Source of the DNA: Nitrospirales bacterium
Lineage (GTDB): Bacteria > Nitrospirota > Nitrospiria > Nitrospirales > UBA8639
Direction: 5' to 3'
Assembly (NCBI GenBank): GCA_022828225.1
Contig: JAJEJG010000020.1
Span: forward strand, 21,686 to 85,685
Length of the DNA: 64,000 nucleotides
Part shown: in pieces, positions 59,224 to 64,000 of the stretch
Numbering within the stretch: the first letter of the stretch is position 1
How the letters are laid out: every line of letters begins with the position of its first letter
Program-made: the position numbers and the translations under genes
The notes under the pieces: model-generated
Told to the model about the DNA's origin: nothing
The model's database searches: none
The model's input: the letters and a program-made list of their open reading frames with translations, nothing else

Positions 59224-60146
59224 ACGTGGCTATCGTCGGAGGAACGGGTTTTATCGGAAGGAACATTGCCCCGATCCTGGCCGACAACGGGCACACGGTG
59301 ACCATTCTGACCCGCAACCAACGCGCGGCTTCTGCGGTTGTCGGAGGCACGATTCACGTTCGAGACTGGGATCCGTCGGATGGGCGGAGCCTGGAACAGA
59401 CCTTTCAAGGGCAGGACGCGGTCATCAACCTTGCGGGCGCTCCGATCGCCGAGGGCCGATGGACGTCGTCACGGAAGGACGTCCTTCGTGCCAGCCGGAT
59501 CGAGACCACACGCACGATCGTGACGGCGTTGTCCGGTCTTCCCGAGCCGGTTCGTCCGAAAATCCTCATCAACGCGTCGGGGATCGGGTTCTATGGACTC
59601 GAGACCGCCGATGAGGTCGATGAAACGCAGAGGCCGGGAACCGGCTTTCTGGCGGACCTGTGCGTGGAGTGGGAACGTGAAGCCTTCAAGGCAATGGACT
59701 ACGGCATCCGAACCGTGTGCCTGCGAATCAGTATGGTGTTGGGCAAAGACGGCGGCGCCCTGCAAAAAATGCTTCTCCCCTTCAAACTATTCCTTGGCGG
59801 TCCCATCGGCACTGGCACCCAACCCGTAAGCTGGATCCACGTCGAAGACCTGGGACGACTCGTCGCGGCCATTCTCGAGCAGCCTGCTTTCAAGGGTGCG
59901 GTCAACGCGGCGTCCCCCCACCCGGTCACGATGAAAGAATTTTGCCGGCAACTGGGGCGGGCACTGGGGAGACCGTCCTGGCTTCCCGTACCCGCGATGG
60001 CTCTTCAAATCGGGTTGGGTGAACTGTCCACGCTCCTCACTCACGGTCAAGCGGTAATCCCCCTCGTGGCGCAACAGTTGGGGTTTACCTTCACCTATCC
60101 GGACCTGGAATCGGCTTTTTCCGCAATCCTGGGAAAGGGCCGGTGA
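59220..60146 (+). CDS. TIGR01777 family NAD(P)-dependent epimerase-like SDR
   Basis: A 308-residue extended SDR. MNVAIVGGTGFIGRNIAPIL is the GxxGxxG Rossmann start; GQDAVINLAGAPIAEGRW is the TIGR01777/YfcH signature; LINASGIGFYG and LCVEWEREAFKAMDYGIRTV follow, then WIHVEDLGRLVAAIL and FKGAVNAASPHPVTMKEFCR. Substrate unknown. It overlaps the SUMF1 stop by ATGA and ends the tightly coupled run. Confidence 0.92.
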   Translation: MNVAIVGGTGFIGRNIAPILADNGHTVTILTRNQRAASAVVGGTIHVRDWDPSDGRSLEQTFQGQDAVINLAGAPIAEGRWTSSRKDVLRASRIETTRTIVTALSGLPEPVRPKILINASGIGFYGLETADEVDETQRPGTGFLADLCVEWEREAFKAMDYGIRTVCLRISMVLGKDGGALQKMLLPFKLFLGGPIGTGTQPVSWIHVEDLGRLVAAILEQPAFKGAVNAASPHPVTMKEFCRQLGRALGRPSWLPVPAMALQIGLGELSTLLTHGQAVIPLVAQQLGFTFTYPDLESAFSAILGKGR

Positions 60147-60224
60147 CTGCCACGCGCGGTCATGGAAATGAATGAGCGGAACATCATGGTATAGTGAAAA
60201 ACAGGGGAACTAAGAAAGAAGGGG

Positions 60225-60355
60225 CGTCTGTTCCCTCCCCTTTGTAAGGGGAGGACAGGTGGGGTAGAGCCCACCGTCCATGGAGTCCGGAGTTTCGCTG
60301 TCCTGGCCACAGACTCTACCTCCCCTTCGCCCCTCCTTACAAAGGAGGGGAACTG
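60225..60355. repeat. composite palindrome CTCCCCTTTGTAAGGGGAGG
   Basis: CTCCCCTTTGTAAGGGGAGG with ACAGGTGGGGTAGAG, then CTACCTCCCCTTCGCCCCTC with CTTACAAAGGAGGGG. Separates the SDR from the next gene and may bound the operon. Confidence 0.8.
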
Positions 60356-60368
60356 CGGGCCTCATAAC

Positions 60369-60833
60369 ATGATAGTCGAGACTCTCACCTATCTCCATCT
60401 GCTGGCAGTCTCCGTGTTGGTCGGCAAGATCGTTTTTCTGTCGTTTGTCGCGGCACCGATCCTGGTCCGAACACTGAACGCGGATGTGTTTGCCCGAGTG
60501 GTGCGCCAGCTTATCCCACGCTACTACGCACTGGGCATGATCGCGGCCATCGTCGGGTGGGCGAGCGTCACGGGTTTGGGTCTGCTCACCGGGTTTGGCC
60601 CTCGGGCCTTGATTGCCGCCACACTCTGGCTCGGCGTCCTGGCGATTGAAACGTACTGCCGCGCCGATTTGACCCCGCGCATCAATGGTTTGACCGACCA
60701 ATTCAGGGACGCCGCACAACGCGGGGAGGACACCGTGCCGATTCGTAAGGATCGAGAGGCCCTTCATCGCCGCTCGGTTCAGCTCAACAGCGTGGCGCTC
60801 GTTTTGGGATTGTGTTTACTCGGATTGATCTAA
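60369..60833 (+). CDS. DUF4149-like four-helix membrane protein
   Basis: A 154-residue integral membrane protein. Spans: YLHLLAVSVLVGKIVFLSFV, YYALGMIAAIVGWASVTGLG, LIAATLWLGVLAIETYC and LNSVALVLGLCLLGLI. The LHLLAVSVLVGKIVF...APILVRTL start and helix spacing match DUF4149-type proteins, function unknown. It lies 18 bases upstream of the PDZ gene, so they likely share a transcript. Confidence 0.78.
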   Translation: MIVETLTYLHLLAVSVLVGKIVFLSFVAAPILVRTLNADVFARVVRQLIPRYYALGMIAAIVGWASVTGLGLLTGFGPRALIAATLWLGVLAIETYCRADLTPRINGLTDQFRDAAQRGEDTVPIRKDREALHRRSVQLNSVALVLGLCLLGLI

Positions 60834-60851
60834 GGTAGAAGGAGAAAACGG

Positions 60852-61328
60852 ATGCAACCATCATTGACGACGTTATCGATTCATCAGACCTTCCCGGTTC
60901 GCATTGTGCTGGCCGCCCTGTTTACCCTTCTGTTGATGACCCCGCTACAGGGTCACGCGCAGCCAAGCCATCCCCAACCGGGTAATCCCCACGGTGACCT
61001 GTCGGACCCCATGCTGCCTCCGCCGGGCATCATCGGTGTCGCCTTGCATCTCACGGCGGAACGCATCGGCGACCCGGCCGGCCTGTTCATCCGGGCGACC
61101 CACCCCTTGGGACCCGCAGTCAGGGCGGGGTTGACGCACGGGCAAGAAATCCTGGCGGTGGACGGCCGGTCCGTCAAAGGCATGACGTATCGGGAAGTCG
61201 TGTCCATCATACGAGGCGAAATCGGGACGTCCGTCACGCTGCTCGTCAAAACCTTCTCCGACGTGAAGGAAGTGAAGATTATGCGAGCCAGCGAAGCGCA
61301 GTTGACCGAAGAAGAACAACGGATCTGA
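60852..61328 (+). CDS. exported PDZ-domain protein
   Basis: A 158-residue protein with signal peptide (VRIVLAALFTLLLMTPLQGHA). A His/Pro-rich linker follows, then one PDZ domain (~60-140) with HPLGPAVRAGLTHGQEILAV and DGRSVKGMTYREVVSIIRGE. No protease domain, so it probably binds C-termini of other periplasmic proteins. It is 7 bases upstream of the DUF523-DUF1722 gene. Confidence 0.85.
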   Translation: MQPSLTTLSIHQTFPVRIVLAALFTLLLMTPLQGHAQPSHPQPGNPHGDLSDPMLPPPGIIGVALHLTAERIGDPAGLFIRATHPLGPAVRAGLTHGQEILAVDGRSVKGMTYREVVSIIRGEIGTSVTLLVKTFSDVKEVKIMRASEAQLTEEEQRI

Positions 61329-61335
61329 GGAACTC

Positions 61336-62289
61336 TTGGGACCGGATCTGCCATTACGGTTGGGTATCAGCCGCTGCCTCCTGGGTGAACCGGTGCGGTA
61401 CGACGGCGGACATAAACTGGACCATTTTCTGGCGGACGTGCTCGGCCAACACGTGGAATGGGTTCCGGTGTGTCCCGAAGTGGAGGCGGGATTCGGCACC
61501 CCGCGAGAAGCCATGCGGTTGGTGGACGACGTGGCTGAACCGCGTTTACTCACAGTGCGTTCCCATCACGATTACACCGGCCGGATGCGCCGTTACGCCA
61601 AAACACGGATGCGCGAGTTACGGATATTGAACCTGTCCGGCTACGTGTTCAAGAAATATTCACCCAGTTGCGGGACCCGGCGTGTCCGCGTGTATGCCCG
61701 CGACGGCCGGCTCCTGGGAACCGGGAAAGGATTGTTTGCCGAGGCGTTCAACCGGGCGTTTCCCTTGACTCCCATCGAGGAAGAAGGGCGGCTCCGGGAC
61801 CAAGGCCTGCGGGAAAACTTCATCGAACGCGTGTTCGGCTATCATCGGTGGCAAGTGCTCAACGCCCGCTTTACCAAGGGACGGTTGGTGGCGTTTCATA
61901 CGGTCCACAAGTACCTCCTGTTAGCCCACAGCCAGCGCCATTACCGGGAGCTTGGTCGATTGGTCGCCAATGGCAAACCGTCTCCCGTTCGAGAGTTGGC
62001 GCGGACCTACGGACACCTGTTTATGGAGGCCCTGGCCGTCAAGACGACCATTCGCAAACACGTGAACGTGCTGCAACACCTGGTCGGTCATTTCAAGAAT
62101 GCTTTAAGCGCCAAGGCGCGGACGGAACTCCACGGGGTGCTGAGCGACTATCACAACGGGTTCGTGCCGCTGAGCGTCCCCGTTGCCTTGATCGGACACT
62201 ACGTCCGGATACTGGACGTTCCGTACTTGAGGGACCAAGTGTACCTTGCGCCTCATCCCAAGGAACTCACGTTGCGAAACCATGTCTGA
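61336..62289 (+). CDS. DUF523-DUF1722 (YbgA-like) protein
   Basis: A 317-residue two-domain protein with a TTG start after GAGGAACTC. DUF523 (1-~155): LRLGISRCLLGEPVRYDGGH, PVCPEVEAGFGTPREAMRLV and VFKKYSPSCGTRRVRVY. The four conserved cysteines suggest a metal or Fe-S site; a related desulfidase-type activity has been proposed for this family. DUF1722 (~160-300): GYHRWQVLNARFTKGRLVAF, TVHKYLLLAHSQRHYRELGR. Function in the cluster is unknown. Confidence 0.9.
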   Translation: MGPDLPLRLGISRCLLGEPVRYDGGHKLDHFLADVLGQHVEWVPVCPEVEAGFGTPREAMRLVDDVAEPRLLTVRSHHDYTGRMRRYAKTRMRELRILNLSGYVFKKYSPSCGTRRVRVYARDGRLLGTGKGLFAEAFNRAFPLTPIEEEGRLRDQGLRENFIERVFGYHRWQVLNARFTKGRLVAFHTVHKYLLLAHSQRHYRELGRLVANGKPSPVRELARTYGHLFMEALAVKTTIRKHVNVLQHLVGHFKNALSAKARTELHGVLSDYHNGFVPLSVPVALIGHYVRILDVPYLRDQVYLAPHPKELTLRNHV

Positions 62290-62332
62290 TTTTCAGATCA
62301 TTTAAGACGAGGATAATCGTCGAGAACAGACT

Positions 62333-62400
62333 TTTCCTTCCCCTCCTTTGCCTGCCCTGAGCAGAGCGAAGGGTCAAGAGGGGCGAAGGGGAGGTAGAGG
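62333..62400. repeat. palindrome split by nested palindrome
   Basis: CCCCTCCTTTG, CCTGCCCTGAGCAGAGCGAA GGG, TCAAGAGGGG, then AAGGGGAGGTAGAGG. Same architecture as at 49203 and 30614. Confidence 0.75.
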
Positions 62401-62414
62401 AAAGGAAGGGAACC

Positions 62415-62939
62415 ATGAGTGATTCAACAAAAGGTGTGGTCCTTGTCGGGCATGGCGGCATTCCCAAGGATTATCCGGGTGATCTCGTCACGAAACTCAA
62501 ACGATTGGAAGCTCAACGACGCGCCGCGGGCGTTCCGATGTCCCACGAGGAACATGAACTCGACCAAAAAATACGGCTATGGCCCCGAACCCCGGAAACC
62601 GATCCCTATCAGGCCGGGCTGGAATTACTGGCCACCCGCCTCAAACCCCTCTTGCACGGCGCACGGTTTTCCACGGCCTATAACGAATTTTGCACCCCCA
62701 CACTCGGCGAAGCCATCGAACAACAGATCGCCGACGGCGCCAAGGAGATTACCGTGATCTCCACCATGTTCACCCCCGGCGGATCGCACTCGGAGTACGA
62801 AATTCCCGAGGAAATGGCCGAACTTCGTCAGAAATATCCCGGCGTGACCCTGACTTACGCCTGGCCCTTCAATCTGGATAAGGTCGCGGAAATGCTCTGC
62901 GAACACCTCGATCAATTCCAGGATCATCCCGTGGGATGA
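62415..62939 (+). CDS. CbiX/SirB-like sirohydrochlorin chelatase family protein
   Basis: A 174-residue protein. KGVVLVGHGGIPKDYPGDLV has the family's GHG histidine motif, FSTAYNEFCTPTLGEAIEQQ and EITVISTMFTPGGSHSEYEI supply the second histidine in SHSEYEI. Relatives insert metal into sirohydrochlorin or related tetrapyrroles. Siroheme, cobalamin or haem-related work would fit a haem-rich nitrite oxidiser; the metal is unknown. Directly upstream of the nxrC-like gene. Confidence 0.82.
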   Translation: MSDSTKGVVLVGHGGIPKDYPGDLVTKLKRLEAQRRAAGVPMSHEEHELDQKIRLWPRTPETDPYQAGLELLATRLKPLLHGARFSTAYNEFCTPTLGEAIEQQIADGAKEITVISTMFTPGGSHSEYEIPEEMAELRQKYPGVTLTYAWPFNLDKVAEMLCEHLDQFQDHPVG

Positions 62940-62993
62940 TGGCCTCCCGGGGGGTCTATAACGGAAAATATTTGATTATTCGTCGATTTCCTG

Positions 62994-63022
62994 TTGCATA
63001 ACGACATACTCCGAGCCATAAT
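62994..63022 (+). promoter_or_regulatory. sigma70-type promoter of nxrC-like gene
   Basis: TTGCAT, 17 bases, CATAAT (4/6 and 5/6 matches), ending 34 bases before the ATG at 63057. A strong AAGGAGGAGC ribosome site lies at 63042-63051. Confidence 0.6.
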
Positions 63023-63056
63023 AGCCTTCGTCAAACCACTTACAAGGAGGAGCATT

Positions 63057-64000
63057 ATGCGAGTGGGTCATCATCAAAATAAGTCTTTTATCATCGCGGC
63101 CCTCACGGCCGTCGTTGTCGTCGGCGTGATGTTGACGATGGGGCAGGTTCCGTTGGCCGTCAGCCAGCCAGTGACCATTCCGGTGGGGAGCATCAGCGGG
63201 CCGATCCCGATGGACGCGGCCAACCCGGTGTGGGAAACGGTACCGGGCATCGTGGTGCCCTTGAGCGGGCAAACGATTACGACGCCCATGCATCCCAACA
63301 TCTCGGTGAAAACCGTCATGGTCAAAATGGCCACCAACGGCAAAGAGATCGGGGTCTGGGCCAACTGGGGCGATCAAACCCTGAACAACACCACCATCGG
63401 CCCGCAGGATTTCCGGGATCAGGTGGCGGTACAATTTCCCGTCCAAACGTCCGGGGCCCCGCCGTTCCAATGTATGGGGCAATCCGGCGGCACGGTGAAC
63501 ATCTGGCGCTGGAACGCGGAATGGCAACGGGACATGGGCGCGGGTGTCGCGGGGATGTGGGACGTGGACCAACAATATCCCTCGATCGCCTGGGACTTTT
63601 ACTATGAAGAGCCGGCGGGTGGCGTGACCTATCCGGACCGGATCGGCCGGAGCTTGGGGCCGTTCAATCCGGGGATTTGGTCGGGGAACATCATGTCGGA
63701 TCCGGATTTGCGGGCCAGTTCGGTGGAAGATTTGAACGCGAACGGGTTCAGCACGTTGACGACGCAGGCGTCCCAGGATGTGATGGGGAACGGCCTGTGG
63801 GAACCGTACGGCGCGTTGAAGGGCGGCTGCTGCAGCGGTCCGACGTGGCGTGTGGTGATGAAGCGGGCGTTGTCGACGAATGACGCGAACGACGTGCAAT
63901 TCGGCGCCGGGGCGAGCATTCCGGTAGCGTTTGCGGTGTGGGATGGCCAGAACGTGGAACGGAATGGCATGAAGGGCATCTCCACCTGGTTCACCGCCAA
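63057..64000 (+). CDS. nxrC: NxrC-like ethylbenzene-dehydrogenase-gamma family haem protein, 5' part
   Basis: At least 314 residues, running off the right edge. The N-terminus has a signal/anchor (FIIAALTAVVVVGVMLTMGQ). Then ISGPIPMDAANPVWETVPGI, VMVKMATNGKEIGVWANWGD, FPVQTSGAPPFQCMGQSGGT and VNIWRWNAEWQRDMGAGV. This is the DMSO-reductase-family gamma-subunit fold, which holds haem b in ethylbenzene dehydrogenase, with the VNIWRW signature. Nitrospira genomes carry such proteins as candidate NxrC, passing electrons from nitrite oxidoreductase. NxrA/B are not in the window, so the assignment is inference. Confidence 0.8.
   Translation, partial: MRVGHHQNKSFIIAALTAVVVVGVMLTMGQVPLAVSQPVTIPVGSISGPIPMDAANPVWETVPGIVVPLSGQTITTPMHPNISVKTVMVKMATNGKEIGVWANWGDQTLNNTTIGPQDFRDQVAVQFPVQTSGAPPFQCMGQSGGTVNIWRWNAEWQRDMGAGVAGMWDVDQQYPSIAWDFYYEEPAGGVTYPDRIGRSLGPFNPGIWSGNIMSDPDLRASSVEDLNANGFSTLTTQASQDVMGNGLWEPYGALKGGCCSGPTWRVVMKRALSTNDANDVQFGAGASIPVAFAVWDGQNVERNGMKGISTWFTA

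Overview
The window looks like chromosomal DNA of a Nitrospira-type nitrite-oxidising (or comammox) bacterium, with fairly GC-rich coding. The best organism marker is the truncated gene at the right edge (63057 onward). It encodes an exported ethylbenzene-dehydrogenase-gamma-like haem protein of the kind proposed as the NxrC subunit of nitrite oxidoreductase. A FocA/NirC-type channel, c-type cytochrome, large PstA/PstC proteins and many dispersed palindromic repeats fit this. The genus is inferred from protein resemblance, not from a search.

Layout. 1-10.4 kb, minus strand: branched-chain amino acid genes (leuB, leuA, ilvC, ilvN, ilvB) with pssA-psd. Two insertions interrupt them: a DUF488/DUF488/dual-OB cluster whose OB gene is frameshifted, and a lower-GC M48 lipoprotein protease between ilvN and ilvC. 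10.6-24.5 kb: bioF, a Sel1-repeat protein, ggt, cytochrome c, a YheT-like hydrolase, purC, a DUF3422 protein and an OprP/OprO-like porin, mixed with toxin-antitoxin modules. 24.8-32.9 kb: a polyphosphate/phosphate island (CBS protein, PsiE-like, SixA, Ppx/GppA, HisN-like phosphatase, CYTH-CHAD, Ppk1). 33.3-34.8 kb: two more toxin-antitoxin pairs. 35.1-45.5 kb, minus strand: phoB-phoR, a toxin-antitoxin pair and an NTF2-like gene, then pstSCAB-phoU. Candidate Pho boxes with 11-bp spaced half-sites lie upstream of pstS, phoB and the porin. 45.9-49.2 kb: a peptide-type ABC substrate-binding protein and two permeases. 50.1-51.1 kb: a formate/nitrite channel gene beside a 142-bp MITE.

51.6-64 kb holds the most interesting unit. 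It contains a histidine kinase with a complete LOV blue-light domain, a receiver-PAS-sigma54 activator, and an Rcp1-like single-domain response regulator. Two matched -24/-12 promoters follow, each preceded by copies of the same TGAGACA-type half-site. They lie upstream of the Rcp1-like regulator and of a zinc-ribbon/SUMF1/small-peptide/SUMF1/SDR gene train. Next come a membrane protein, a PDZ protein, a DUF523-DUF1722 protein, a CbiX-like chelatase and then the nxrC-like gene with its own sigma70-like promoter. My reading is that a light-responsive sigma54 circuit may sit next to nitrite-oxidation genes.

Intergenic spaces are packed with at least five families of palindromic repeats. One short palindrome (CCTTCGAC...GTCCTGAGC-type) repeatedly interrupts the loops of the others, and in one case it is read in frame inside pstC. 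Six complete toxin-antitoxin pairs and one orphan antitoxin lie in about 30 kb. No rRNA, tRNA, CRISPR array or intact transposase gene was seen.
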